DNA from: an uncultured Ectothiorhodospiraceae bacterium
GTDB lineage: Bacteria > Pseudomonadota > Gammaproteobacteria > Nitrococcales > Nitrococcaceae
NCBI GenBank assembly: GCA_913057145.1
Contig: CAJXNJ010000008.1
Span: 1 to 52,889 of the forward strand
Length of the DNA stretch: 52,889 bases
Reading direction: 5' to 3'
Below, piece by piece: positions 22,071 to 30,796 of the stretch. The position numbers and the translations under genes are program-made. Within the stretch, counting starts at the first letter, position 1. Each line of letters starts with the position of its first letter. The notes under the pieces are model-generated. The model saw nothing but the letters and a program-made list of their open reading frames with translations, was not told the DNA's origin and did no database searches.

Positions 22071-24430
22071 GTCAGTCCTCCTGCTGCGGCCTTGCGCAGG
22101 CCATCGAGATGGCGTCGCAGTTTCTGCATTGCCGGTGAGAGTACTCGGGTGGTGCCGGCAGCCCGTTCATAGGCCTGCTCCAGCAGCGTTACACCATCGG
22201 CGATCCGGCCCTGGCGGCGCATGACCATGGCGAGTCGGCAGAGGCTGTCGACATGCAGGCTGTTATCCACGCCAAGCATCCGCTCAAGTCGGCCCACGGC
22301 ATCGCGCAACAGCGGCTCGGCGAGTTCCGGGCGGTTGTCGTCTGCATACAGCCCGCCCAGCTCGGCGGCGGTCATGGCGGTGTTGGGATGGTCCTCGCCG
22401 TAGAGCTGCCGCCACAGCGCCAGATTCTCCTGATAGAGCGGTTCAGCCTCATCGAGTCGACCGGATTCGCGCAGCAGATCGGCCAGATTGTTAATGCTCG
22501 TGGCGGTGGCCGGATGATCATTGCCAACCACGGCGCGCCAGATTTCGATGGCCTCCCGATACAGGGTTTCGGCCTCTTCGCGCTGGCCGACGACATCCAG
22601 CACACCGGCGAGATTATGCAGACTGGTGGCGGTTTCGGCATGTTCCCGGCCGAGGGCTGCGGTGCGTATTTCCACGGCCTTGCGAAAGCATCGCTGGGCC
22701 TCCGAGAACTGTTCGCGGGCATCAAGTGCGGTGCCAAGATTGTGAATGGCTGCGGCGGTTGCCGCGTGTCCGGGCCCGAAGAGCTGTTGTGTCACATCCA
22801 CCGCTTCGCGATAGCGGCTTTCTGCCCCTTCATAATCATGGCCCGAGTAGAGCAGACCGGCCAGATTGTCGAGGGCTGCGGCAAGGGCAGGGGAGGTGCT
22901 GGCATTGGCGCTTCGGGCGAGTTTGACGCATCGCTCAAAAGGCCCGCGGGCACGCTCGAGCTGATTGGCAGCCCGCAGTGCCGCGCCAAAATTGCTGAGC
23001 AGTGGTATCAGGTCCGGATCGTCCCGGCCGATGCTCTTCTCGCGCTCGGCGACAACCTGTGCGTAGGCGGCGATCGCGGCATCGAGCTCACCGGCTGCCT
23101 CCAGGGCCGCGGCATGTGCATGGCGGGTGGAGCGGGTCTCGCTGGCATCAGCGCCAAGTTGTTCGGCCCGGATATCGAGCGCTGTCTTGAGGATTTCAGC
23201 AGCCTTTGCCGGGTCTTCGTCGGTGAGATCACTGACGGCATGGTGATGGGCCATGGCCGCTGCGGCGAGGCTGCCGGGAGCGCGTTGCTGCAGCGCCTGA
23301 TGGCCCGCCCGGCGAACTGCCAGTGCCGCGTCGTTGGCATCGAGCTGATCCAGAATACGCCCGGCGTTGCTGTGGCAGCGACTGAGCTTTTCTGCCGGGT
23401 AGCTTGCGCTCTCACGCAGGGCCTGGAGCTTTGCCATGAGGTGGCTGACCGCTGTGTCACGGGCCGGGAGCTCAGCCCATAGGCTCTGCCAGAAAAAGGG
23501 CGCCTCATGCCATTGCAGCAGCTGCTCCGGCTCGGCCAGGGATTCGAGCAGGGTTGTCCAGTCAGCGGCCCTTGCCAGCCAACGACAACGCTCCCCGGGT
23601 GATTCCGTGACAGCGGCAATATCGGCGCAGAGACCGCGCTCATCACGCCCGCCTTCAATGAGCCGGGTCCTGGCGGTCTCCCGCAAAAGCGGATGAGCCC
23701 AGGCAGCGAAAGCCTCGTGACCATCAACCAACTCGGCGGGCAGGCTTTTCGGGTCGAGCTTGAGCGCCTGCAGCGTAGCGGCCGGAAGCCCTTCCGGTGC
23801 GACGGCGAGATAACGCAACGCGCTGCGGGTTGATTCGTCGCTTACCTTGTTGATGGACGCAGCCAGTGTCTCACCGTCCCAGCTTGTCGGGCGGTTCATG
23901 TCGATGACTTCCCAGCCAAGGGCGCGGAGGCGCTCGGCGAGCAGGCCGCGCTCGGTGGTTGCAATCAGCGTCAGGCCCGGAGGCAGATAGTCCGGCAGCC
24001 AGTCCGGCTCGCCGGTGAGATCGCTACCGGTAATTCGGTCGATGTTGTCGATAATGATGATCGCATCCTGCCCGCAGAGCCTTGCCAGCCAGCCGGAGAG
24101 AGCCTCGCGGAGTCCCGCCTCATCCAGGGGTAGAGCATCCGTGGCACCGATATGCTGGCGGATGGCCTGCAACAGCCCGTGAATCACGCCGGCCGGATGG
24201 TCCATTTCCGGATATTGTCCGGCGACATGCACATGCCGGAAGACTGAGGGATCCACGGTCTCCAGCCAGTGACGCAGCGTGGGGCTGCGGCCGCTGCCGG
24301 CAGGCCCGGTGAGCAATAGCCGACGCCCGGGCTTTGCGCTGCGGCGCAGGTGCTCGACGACATTGTCGGCCGGGGCGGTGGCGTCATTACCCCAGTGAAA
24401 CGCTGGACAGGATAGGTCGGAGACCGGCAT
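22067..24430 (-). CDS. P-loop NTPase (STAND-like) with C-terminal TPR array
   Basis: A 787-residue protein of unknown role. N-terminal NTPase: modified Walker A LLLTGPAGSGRSPTLRHW (about 38-55; Arg where Lys is usual), Walker B AIIIIDNIDRI (about 123-133, Asp128) and a sensor-like LTLIATTERGLL; then a winged-helix-like region (about 200-300) and, from about 390 to 780, kinesin-light-chain-type 42-residue TPRs (HPATATSINNLADLLRESGR, HAETATSLHNLAGVLDVVGQ, HPNTAMTAAELGGLYADDNR). This architecture is that of STAND signalling ATPases, but there is no recognisable effector domain at either end. The Met at 24430 is preferred: an earlier in-frame Met would run into the divergent moaE start. It begins a unit with the ligase-like gene and hemF. 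Confidence 0.8.
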
Positions 24431-24515
24431 CTTGTTGCACTCACAAGTATCGATAACAGCACCATAGTGTGCGATTAAAGGCGCAAGTCGCCAAGTTCTA
24501 TTGAGGAAGAGATTC
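24431..24515. promoter_or_regulatory. Divergent region between the NTPase/TPR gene and moaE
   Basis: An 85-base space between divergent starts. GAGGAAGAG at 24503-24511 is the moaE ribosome binding site. TTGCAC (24434-24439) and TTGGCG/TTGCGC on the other strand resemble -35 boxes, but no -10 at correct spacing was found, so promoter positions remain open. Confidence 0.3.
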
Positions 24516-24950
24516 ATGACCGAGCGTGTCGACAGTACCGTCATCGATATCGATCAGCTCCTCGAGCAGACCGACTCACCCGATGCTGGCGCGCTGGTGG
24601 TGTTTGGTGGGACGGTGCGTCGCCACCACGACGGCAAAGCCGTAACGGCGATTGAATACTCGGCCTATGAGCCGCTCGCCGAAAAAGCACTGGCTGAGGT
24701 CGAAGCCGAAGCCATGGCGCGCTTCGATATCCTCTCCTGCGTCATCCGTCATCGCACCGGAAAGCTGGAGGTGGGTGAGCTCAGCGTGGTTGTCGTCGTG
24801 CGTGCGGCCCATCGCGCGGATGCCTTTGAGGCGGGGCGCTTTGCCATCGATACGCTCAAGAAAACCGCACCGGTATGGAAGCGTGAAGCCTACAGTGATG
24901 GCACGGAAGTCTATCTGCAGGGTGAGACCCTCCCGGGGGCGGGTAGCTGA
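24516..24950 (+). CDS. moaE: Molybdopterin synthase catalytic subunit
   Basis: The large subunit of molybdopterin synthase, which transfers sulfur from MoaD thiocarboxylate to cPMP to form the dithiolene. It is 144 residues. Family features: [56 protein letters not shown], and the C-terminal active-site segment [19 protein letters not shown] 24516 is used because the ribosome binding site lies just before it; an upstream in-frame Met at 24501 is inside that site. The next gene begins with TGATG coupling. Its MoaD partner is probably the gene at 28067-28345. Confidence 0.96.
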   Translation: MTERVDSTVIDIDQLLEQTDSPDAGALVVFGGTVRRHHDGKAVTAIEYSAYEPLAEKALAEVEAEAMARFDILSCVIRHRTGKLEVGELSVVVVVRAAHRADAFEAGRFAIDTLKKTAPVWKREAYSDGTEVYLQGETLPGAGS

Positions 24951-25975
24951 TGCAGGAAGATGTGCTGACCGATCAGCTGAACCGGCCGTTGCGTGATCTG
25001 CGGATTTCGCTCACCGACCGCTGCAATTTTCGCTGTGCCTACTGCATGCCAAAGGCCCTTTTTGGTGCCAATCATGCCTTCATGCCGCGCAGTCAGCTGC
25101 TCAGCTTTGAGGAGATTGAGCGTCTTGCCCGATTGTTCGTCGGCCTTGGTGTGCGCAAGCTGCGCTTGACCGGGGGCGAGCCGTTGATTCGCCGCGATCT
25201 TGATCAGCTCATCGGCATGCTCGCCGGCATTGACGGGGTCGAGGACATCAGCCTCACCACCAATGCCTCTCTGCTTACCCTGGAGAAAGCGCAGGCGTTG
25301 AAAGCGGCCGGGTTGAACCGGATCACCGTGAGTCTGGACGGGATAGATGATGCCACCTTCAAGGCCATGAATGACGTCGGTTTTCCGGTCGCCAAAGTGT
25401 TGGAGGGCATCGATAATGCCGAGGCCGCGGGTCTCTCGCCGATCAAGATCAACATGGTGGTCCAGCGCGGAGTGAATGATCACGATATCGTGCCGATGGC
25501 GGGTCATTTTCGCGGTACGCCGCATATCGTGCGGTTTATTGAATACATGGATGTGGGCAACACCAATGGCTGGCGACTGGATGAGGTGATGCCTTCCCGT
25601 GAGGTGGTCGAGCGGATTCATGCTGAGTGGCCGGTTGAGCCGCTCGAGGCCAACTACCGCGGTGAGGTGGCCGAGCGATATCGCTATGTCGACGGTGGCG
25701 GTGAGATCGGGATGATCAGCTCGGTGTCTCAGCCTTTCTGCGGCGATTGCAGCCGGGCAAGGCTATCGGCCGAGGGCAAGCTCTATACCTGTCTTTTTGC
25801 GAGCGCCGGGCACGATCTGCGTGATCGGCTGCGCGAAGGTGCCGATGACAGCGAGCTGCTGGAGTTTCTCAAAGGGATCTGGCGCCGGCGCGCGGATCGC
25901 TACTCAGAGCTGCGCACCCACGAGACCAAGGTCGTGGACACGCGCAAAATTGAAATGTCTTACATCGGAGGCTAG
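24950..25975 (+). CDS. moaA: GTP 3',8-cyclase (radical SAM)
   Basis: First step of molybdenum cofactor synthesis: converts GTP to 3',8-cyclo-7,8-dihydro-GTP, the substrate of MoaC. It is 341 residues. The radical-SAM cluster ligands are Cys25, Cys29 and Cys32 in [14 protein letters not shown]; the GGEP motif is in [14 protein letters not shown]; the C-terminal second-cluster Cys residues are in [19 protein letters not shown]. The protein ends in Gly-Gly (MSYIGG), as needed for MoaA activity. moaC and mogA/moaB are not in the window. The start overlaps the moaE stop by one base. Confidence 0.97.
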   Translation: MQEDVLTDQLNRPLRDLRISLTDRCNFRCAYCMPKALFGANHAFMPRSQLLSFEEIERLARLFVGLGVRKLRLTGGEPLIRRDLDQLIGMLAGIDGVEDISLTTNASLLTLEKAQALKAAGLNRITVSLDGIDDATFKAMNDVGFPVAKVLEGIDNAEAAGLSPIKINMVVQRGVNDHDIVPMAGHFRGTPHIVRFIEYMDVGNTNGWRLDEVMPSREVVERIHAEWPVEPLEANYRGEVAERYRYVDGGGEIGMISSVSQPFCGDCSRARLSAEGKLYTCLFASAGHDLRDRLREGADDSELLEFLKGIWRRRADRYSELRTHETKVVDTRKIEMSYIGG

Positions 25976-25979
25976 GGCC

Positions 25980-26186
25980 ATGAATGAAGAAGCACTGAAC
26001 ATCAGCGTTCGTAAATTCCTGAAGAAAGTGGGTGTTACCGCCCAGCGTGAAATTGAGACGGCGGTTCGCGAGGCGGTTGAAAGCGGCAGGCTCAAGGGTG
26101 ACGAAACGCTTGATGCCGAGGTTACGCTGACCGTCGGCGGCGTTAATCTCACCCACAAGATTGACGGGCAGCTGGAGCTGGACTGA
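25980..26186 (+). CDS. Small DUF6494-family protein
   Basis: A 68-residue protein, MNEEALNISVRKFLKKVGVT then AQREIETAVREAVESG and a beta-rich tail (LDAEVTLTVGGVNLTHKIDG). I recognise it as a DUF6494 family member; the function is unknown. Predicted shape: two amphipathic helices followed by a two-stranded sheet; no metal-binding Cys and no signal peptide. It follows moaA by 4 bases (stop TAG, then GGCC, then ATG), so it is probably translated from the moaE-moaA message, which suggests a link with molybdoenzyme production. Confidence 0.75.
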   Translation: MNEEALNISVRKFLKKVGVTAQREIETAVREAVESGRLKGDETLDAEVTLTVGGVNLTHKIDGQLELD

Positions 26187-26210
26187 CCGGCCTTGTGATT
26201 GGCGCGCTGC

Positions 26211-27461
26211 TCAGACGAGCGGTGCGCCGAAAGGCTCCACATCCACCCAATCGCCCTCGGCGACATTGCCGCAGTCTGCCGGCAGCACGATAAAACAATC
26301 CGCTTCGCTCATTGAGCGCAGAATGCCGGAACCCTGCCGGCCAACACTCTCCACGGCCAGAGAGCCATCCGCCTGCTGTACCAGTCGGGCACGCTGGAAT
26401 TCCTGTCGCCCCGGTTTCTTGCGCAGCGCGCTGCGACAAGGCAGCCGGAATCGCGCAGGCGGTTGATGCAGCTCGCCGGCAAGCTGGCGCAGGGCCGGTG
26501 TGACGACCTGGGTGAATGTCGCCATGACTGAGACCGGATTGCCGGGCAGGCCGAAATACCAGGCCTTGCCGTAGCGCCCGAAGGTCAGTGGCCGTCCGGG
26601 TTTCATGGCGATGCTCCAGAAATGGGCTTCACCATGCATCTGCAGCAGCTTGCCCATGAAATCGGCTTCCCCGACAGAAACACCACCTGAGGTGAGGATG
26701 ACATCTGCATTGGCGGCCGCCTGATCGAGGGCATGCTGAAGGGCAGTCTCGTCATCCCGGACGACACCCATGTCGATCAGATCAACCCCCAGTCGGGTGA
26801 GCATGCCAAAGAGGGTGTAGCGGTTGCTGTCATAGATCTCCCCGGGCCCGAGCGTCTCACCGAGGCTGCGCAGTTCATCGCCGGTGGAGAAAAACGCGAC
26901 GCGCAGTGCGCGCATGACGCTCACTTCGGCGACACCCATGGATGCGATCACACCCAGGTCTGCGGCGGTGAGCCTGCGGCCGGCCGGCAGGACCACATCG
27001 CCGGCCTGGAGGTCTTCGCCGGCCCGGCGGATGTTATCGCCTGCGGAGGGCGGCCGGGTGATGGTGATGGTTGTGTCCTTTGCCTCGGCATGTTCCTGCA
27101 TGGCAACGGTATCCGCGCCCGCCGGAACCACACCGCCGGTCATAATGCGAACGCATTCTCCAGGGCCGATTTCGCCGCTGTATGGATGGCCGGCGAATGC
27201 CGAGCCCACCAGCTTGAGCGGACCGGCTTCCAGGTCGGCATGGCGCAGGGCGTAACCATCCATGGCGGAGTTGTCATGTGCGGGGACCGGCGCAGGTGCA
27301 GTGATCGGCTCGGCGAGGATATGGCCGAGTGCGCTGCGCAGTGCCAGTCGTTGTTGGCCGCTGATGGGCTCAATGACCTCGGCCAGTCGTGCAAGCACGG
27401 TGGCAAGTGGCAGGGAGGGGCCATCATGGCCGCAACCATCGGCAATGCGGGGATTGGTCAT
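26211..27461 (-). CDS. moeA: Molybdopterin molybdotransferase
   Basis: Inserts molybdate into adenylylated molybdopterin. It is 416 residues with normal MoeA domains: N-terminal LGHILAEPITAPAPVPAHD and NSAMDGYALR (substrate-binding region, about 55-70), RIMTGGVVPAGADTVAMQEH, FFSTGDELRSLGE, and VILTSGGVSVGEADFMGKLL in the MogA-like domain; the LPGNPVSVMATF motif is present; a C-terminal beta domain ends the protein. Its start overlaps mobA by ATGA. It is convergent with the DUF6494 gene, 24 bases apart, with no terminator seen between. Confidence 0.96.
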   Translation of the reverse strand: MTNPRIADGCGHDGPSLPLATVLARLAEVIEPISGQQRLALRSALGHILAEPITAPAPVPAHDNSAMDGYALRHADLEAGPLKLVGSAFAGHPYSGEIGPGECVRIMTGGVVPAGADTVAMQEHAEAKDTTITITRPPSAGDNIRRAGEDLQAGDVVLPAGRRLTAADLGVIASMGVAEVSVMRALRVAFFSTGDELRSLGETLGPGEIYDSNRYTLFGMLTRLGVDLIDMGVVRDDETALQHALDQAAANADVILTSGGVSVGEADFMGKLLQMHGEAHFWSIAMKPGRPLTFGRYGKAWYFGLPGNPVSVMATFTQVVTPALRQLAGELHQPPARFRLPCRSALRKKPGRQEFQRARLVQQADGSLAVESVGRQGSGILRSMSEADCFIVLPADCGNVAEGDWVDVEPFGAPLV

Positions 27462-28063
27462 GACAAACCTCTTGCGGTCCGGCCCTGCAGCCGCTCGGTC
27501 ATGGCGGCCTGCTGCTCCGGGGTGTTGACGTTGATGAAAAGTGTTGAGCGATCACTGAGATCGGCTTCGCGGCAATCGAGCTCCGCATACCAGCGATCAA
27601 TCTTGCGCTCACCGGATGCGAGGAAGGCTTGAAGGCTCGGTAGGCAGGCCTTGTTGATCAGGGCATGGACGGGTTGCAGCCGCTCACCATCATGGGCGAC
27701 GGCGACATCGCCGCCATTGAGCGCTGTTGCCAGCCGTGCAACCAGATCTGATGGCACCAGGGGCCCGTCACAGGGCAATGTGAGCAGCCGCTCGCCGGGG
27801 CACCATTGAAGGCCCGCTGCCATGCCGGCGAGCGGCCCCTGAAAATCCTCGAGGTCGTCGCTGATCACGGGGTAACCAAAGGCCTCATAGCGGGCGATGT
27901 TGCGATTGGCGTTGATCGCGATGGCATCCACCTGCGGGGCGATGGCTCTGATGACATGGCTGATCATGGGCTCCGTGGCAATTTCCACCAGCCCCTTGTC
28001 TTCTCCACCCATGCGTCGGGCGCGACCGCCGGCGAGAATCACGGCGCTGATCGACCCGCTCAT
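27458..28063 (-). CDS. mobA: Molybdenum cofactor guanylyltransferase
   Basis: Adds GMP from GTP to the molybdenum cofactor to make the bis-MGD form used by DMSO-reductase-family enzymes such as the formate dehydrogenase in this window. It is 201 residues with a nucleotidyltransferase fold: the signature AVILAGGRARRMGGEDKGLV at 7-26, GPLAGMAAGLQWCPGERLL and the metal-binding LPCDGPLVPSDL (about 97-108). It sits 3 bases after the MoaD-like gene, between that gene and moeA. Confidence 0.95.
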   Translation of the reverse strand: MSGSISAVILAGGRARRMGGEDKGLVEIATEPMISHVIRAIAPQVDAIAINANRNIARYEAFGYPVISDDLEDFQGPLAGMAAGLQWCPGERLLTLPCDGPLVPSDLVARLATALNGGDVAVAHDGERLQPVHALINKACLPSLQAFLASGERKIDRWYAELDCREADLSDRSTLFINVNTPEQQAAMTERLQGRTARGLS

Positions 28064-28066
28064 CGC

Positions 28067-28345
28067 TCAGCCCCCGGCCACTGACGGTACGATCACCAAC
28101 CGCCGATAGCCAGCAACGGCGGTCTCAAGACCCTGGAGGTGGCGGATGTCATCCTCGTCGATGAAAACGTTCACATGAGACCTGAGCGCTCCGCCCCGGG
28201 TGAGAACACGCTGACCGACGGCCCTGTGGCTTTCCTGTAGCGCATGCAGCACATCACCCACGCACTCACCGGCAAGGGTTAGTTCGCTTTGGCCACCGGC
28301 CAGGGGCTGCAGGGCGGCGGGCAGTTCAACAAGAATATTGGCCAT
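28067..28345 (-). CDS. MoaD/ThiS-family sulfur carrier protein
   Basis: A 92-residue ubiquitin-fold protein ending in Gly-Gly (VIVPSVAGG), the site of adenylation and thiocarboxylation in MoaD and ThiS. It lies in a molybdenum-cofactor gene set and is the only candidate MoaD in the window, so it may be the partner of MoaE. However, its N-terminal sequence (ANILVELPAALQPLAGGQ) and its length (MoaD is usually about 80) are more like the MoaD-like proteins often encoded beside beta-propeller proteins, as here. A separate role in another sulfur-transfer reaction is therefore possible. Confidence 0.85.
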   Translation of the reverse strand: MANILVELPAALQPLAGGQSELTLAGECVGDVLHALQESHRAVGQRVLTRGGALRSHVNVFIDEDDIRHLQGLETAVAGYRRLVIVPSVAGG

Positions 28346-28350
28346 GGGCG

Positions 28351-29121
28351 TTAGTTTGCCTCGCCCGGCGTCGATCCGACAATTTCCACCACCGGGTTTT
28401 CCGCGCGCATGCTGCCAAGGACCACCCGATTCGGTGGTGAAGTCCCCTGCATCGCAGCCTCAGCCGCCTCAAGGGCCAGCGCAGCCCGGGCCTGATTGTC
28501 CACCTGATTGATCAGACTGATATGGCGCAGTCCCTCGGTGCCCCGGGCTCCACCGTTGGGATGGCTGATCAGTCGGCCGATATGGGCCGGGGTAAGTCGG
28601 TCCCCGGGTTCGGCTTCGAGCAGCTCGCAGAGTTCGGGCAGGCGATGGGCTGTTTCCTGCGTCAGTGGCTGGCCGATCACCGCGGCCGAGACAATGTGAA
28701 TGACGGTGGCACTGCCGGGGACAATCAGGGGCTCGTCATGACGCGGTGCCTTGATGCCGCGCATGCGTGCACCATCGGCCTTGACCAGGGTTACATCAAA
28801 CCCCGCCTGTTCATGGCACTCGGCGATGCGCTCGGGCGGTAGCCCGGCGACCCGACCGGATTTCTCGCTCTCAAGGGCAAAGGCGATGCGGCGGTGCTCA
28901 CGGGCGGCTGCCGGTAGACGCTCGATGAGCTCATCGATGCCCGCTGTGAAAATCCGTTCATCCACCCTTCTTGCCGAGGGCGGCGCGGTCATCGCCGAAG
29001 CCGTTATCCCGACGCGACCCCCATGCGCCTCGAGCAGACGGTAGAGCGTGCTTTTCTTGCCGCCCGCACCGACTGCGCAGACGATCCCTTGACGGGCGTT
29101 GAGGGCATCCAGCAGATCCAC
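28351..29121 (-). CDS. yqeC: YqeC-family protein (putative selenium/molybdenum hydroxylase accessory)
   Basis: A 256-residue protein with a P-loop-like N-terminus (VCAVGAGGKKSTLYRLLEAH, about 14-33) and a conserved VKADGARMRGIKAPRHDEPL (about 133-152), hallmarks of YqeC. In other bacteria yqeC occurs with selenium-dependent molybdenum hydroxylase genes. No such hydroxylase is in this window, and the formate dehydrogenase here uses Cys. The start codon is GTG at 29121; the upstream gene stops exactly at the next base. The function is unproven. Confidence 0.82.
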   Translation of the reverse strand: MDLLDALNARQGIVCAVGAGGKKSTLYRLLEAHGGRVGITASAMTAPPSARRVDERIFTAGIDELIERLPAAAREHRRIAFALESEKSGRVAGLPPERIAECHEQAGFDVTLVKADGARMRGIKAPRHDEPLIVPGSATVIHIVSAAVIGQPLTQETAHRLPELCELLEAEPGDRLTPAHIGRLISHPNGGARGTEGLRHISLINQVDNQARAALALEAAEAAMQGTSPPNRVVLGSMRAENPVVEIVGSTPGEAN

Positions 29122-30219
29122 TCAGCCGGCCTCTTCAACGCTTGCCCGAATGCAGAGGATACCGGGGAGAAATCCGGCAATCAGCGACCATTGCTCACCC
29201 TCATCACGGCTTGCAAAGAGATGGCCGCTTGAGCTGCCCAGATAAAGCCCGAGCGGGTCGAGCCCGTCGGCCTCCAGGCCATCACGCAGGATCGTGACAA
29301 AGACATTCTCCTGGGGCAGGCCCTCGGTCAATGCCTGCCAGCTCTGCCCGGCATCCTGGCTGCGATAGACCCGAAGCCTGCCATCCACCGTGGCACGAAA
29401 CTGACTGCTCTCCTCCGGTACGCAATAAATGACATCCGGGTCGCGGGGGTTGGTTGCCAGGGCATAGCCGAAATCGCTCGGCAGCCCGGCGGTAATCTCC
29501 TGCCAGCTCGCCCCGTCATCATCGCTGCGGTAAATACCGTGATGGCTCTGCTGATAGGCCCGGCCCGGCTGCGCGGGATGCAGTAGCAGCCGATGCACAC
29601 AATGGCCGCAGTGAGGAGTGCGCTCCGGTAAATAGGGCGCACGAATACCACTGTTGCAGGCCTGCCAGTTGGCGCCATGGTCGTCCGAGCGATAAATCCC
29701 GCCGGCCGACATGGCCGCGAACATCCGCCCGCGGGTATGCGGGTCAACCTGCACGGAATGCACGGCAAGCCCGCCTTTCGCCGGGCTCCAGTGGCCCCGG
29801 TCGGTATGGTCATTGAAGCCGGATAATGCCTGCCAGTGTTCGCCTGCATCCTGGCTCACGAAAAGCCCTGGCGGCTCGATGCCGGCAAAGATTGTATCGG
29901 GTGAGTCCTCCGGCCCCGGTGCCAGTGACCAGATCATTTTCAGGCTTGCCGGGTCCTGATCATCGGTGCCGTGACGGGGAACCTCGGCCAGCGGCATCCA
30001 GCTCCGCCCGCCGTCATCGCTGCGGTAAATATGAATACCCCAGACCGGATGATGGGCCGCTGCATAACCCCGGCCCGGGCGCCGAGGGTCGAGAAATGCG
30101 GCCTGAATTTCGTAGCCGGCGATATGCGGGCCCTCCAGGGCCCATTCGCGGCGATCGGCATCACTGCGGGCGATGAAAAGGCCTTTGCGGGTGCCAACCA
30201 ACAGGGCAATGGCAGCCAT
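29122..30219 (-). CDS. BNR/Asp-box beta-propeller protein (sialidase-like, non-enzymatic)
   Basis: A 365-residue protein made of BNR/Asp-box repeats (S/T-x-D-x-G-x-x-W): YRSDDGGRSW, SQDAGEHWQA, YRSDDHGANWQA, YRSDDDGASWQE, YRSQDAGQSWQA and SRDEGEQWS. It forms a beta-propeller of the exo-sialidase/WD40/YVTN-like superfamily. There is no signal peptide (it begins MAAIALLVGTRKGLFIARSD), so it is cytosolic and probably not a sialidase. It abuts yqeC and is followed by the MoaD-like gene; as far as I recall, such propellers often accompany a MoaD/ThiS protein. A scaffold or binding role in sulfur carrier or cofactor handling is inference. Confidence 0.82.
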   Translation of the reverse strand: MAAIALLVGTRKGLFIARSDADRREWALEGPHIAGYEIQAAFLDPRRPGRGYAAAHHPVWGIHIYRSDDGGRSWMPLAEVPRHGTDDQDPASLKMIWSLAPGPEDSPDTIFAGIEPPGLFVSQDAGEHWQALSGFNDHTDRGHWSPAKGGLAVHSVQVDPHTRGRMFAAMSAGGIYRSDDHGANWQACNSGIRAPYLPERTPHCGHCVHRLLLHPAQPGRAYQQSHHGIYRSDDDGASWQEITAGLPSDFGYALATNPRDPDVIYCVPEESSQFRATVDGRLRVYRSQDAGQSWQALTEGLPQENVFVTILRDGLEADGLDPLGLYLGSSSGHLFASRDEGEQWSLIAGFLPGILCIRASVEEAG

Positions 30220-30236
30220 AAATGCTCCCGGCTTCT

Positions 30237-30259
30237 GTTATGGATTGTCTTACTATAAC
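30237..30259. promoter_or_regulatory. Candidate ModE-like operator with overlapping divergent -10 boxes
   Basis: An inverted repeat GTTAT-N13-ATAAC lies between the divergent propeller gene and DUF6505. Its inner bases (ATTGTC, TAC) resemble the E. coli modA ModE site as remembered. ACTATAAC (30252-30259) contains a plus-strand -10 (TATAAC) and a minus-strand -10 (TATAGT); neither has a good -35, which suggests an activated or repressed promoter. No modE gene is in the window. A tentative call. Confidence 0.35.
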
Positions 30260-30301
30260 TTAGAGTCAAATTGGATCAGTTTCGCTTCAGGAGGAGAAAG
30301 C

Positions 30302-30790
30302 GTGCGATTTCTGCGTGCGTTGCGTCTTGATGACAGTGACGATGCCGTCTACCCGCGGGCGGCGAAAGCCGGCGAATGGGTCGTGCCCGGGACGTTTGTC
30401 TATACCTTTGGCGAACGCGATCCGGCCCAGCTCGACACTGGTGAGCGCGCGGCGTTTCGTCATGGCTTCCTCGGCCTTGATTCTTTCGGCTGGAGCACGC
30501 TCGCGGTGGTGGTCGACATGCCGGCCGATGATCGGCGGCGGGTATTGGAGCGTCTTGCCCGACATTTTGTCGAACAGTACGGCGCCCCGGATCTGGAGGC
30601 CGCCATGGTGGAGGCACGCAACGAAGTGGAATTCTGCGAGTCGTTGTGTACGCCCGACGTCAATACCGTCCTCTCGCTGCAGCGGGATATTGAGGACGGT
30701 GAAGTGCGGGAAGCTTTTCGAGTCCATCGGCCGCGCAGCGACTGGGAGTCGGCGCCCGTGTTTCGGATCGAACCCGAGCAACCGGAGTGA
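30302..30790 (+). CDS. DUF6505-family protein
   Basis: A 162-residue cytosolic protein of unknown function that I recognise as DUF6505, a family found beside formate dehydrogenase genes. It starts MRFLRALRLDDSDDAVYPRA and continues with GEWVVPGTFVYTFGERDP and FRHGFLGLDSFGWSTLAVVV. Two Cys occur in FCESLCTPD but there is no cluster motif. The start is GTG at 30302, set by the strong site AGGAGGAGAAAGC; an open frame further upstream crosses the promoter and is ignored. First gene of a forward unit with DUF3305, DUF3306 and the ferredoxin; 6 bases separate it from the next. Confidence 0.78.
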   Translation: MRFLRALRLDDSDDAVYPRAAKAGEWVVPGTFVYTFGERDPAQLDTGERAAFRHGFLGLDSFGWSTLAVVVDMPADDRRRVLERLARHFVEQYGAPDLEAAMVEARNEVEFCESLCTPDVNTVLSLQRDIEDGEVREAFRVHRPRSDWESAPVFRIEPEQPE

Positions 30791-30796
30791 GCAGGC

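Noticed and set aside
22253-23482. 409-codon plus-strand frame opposite the NTPase/TPR gene
   Set aside because: The Cys/Gly-rich translation arises from repeated TPR codons read backwards; the minus-strand frame shows clear TPR periodicity.
29122-30219. Sialidase enzyme
   Set aside because: Only Asp-box repeats are visible; there is no signal peptide, no FRIP motif and no catalytic Arg triad pattern, so it is called a propeller protein.
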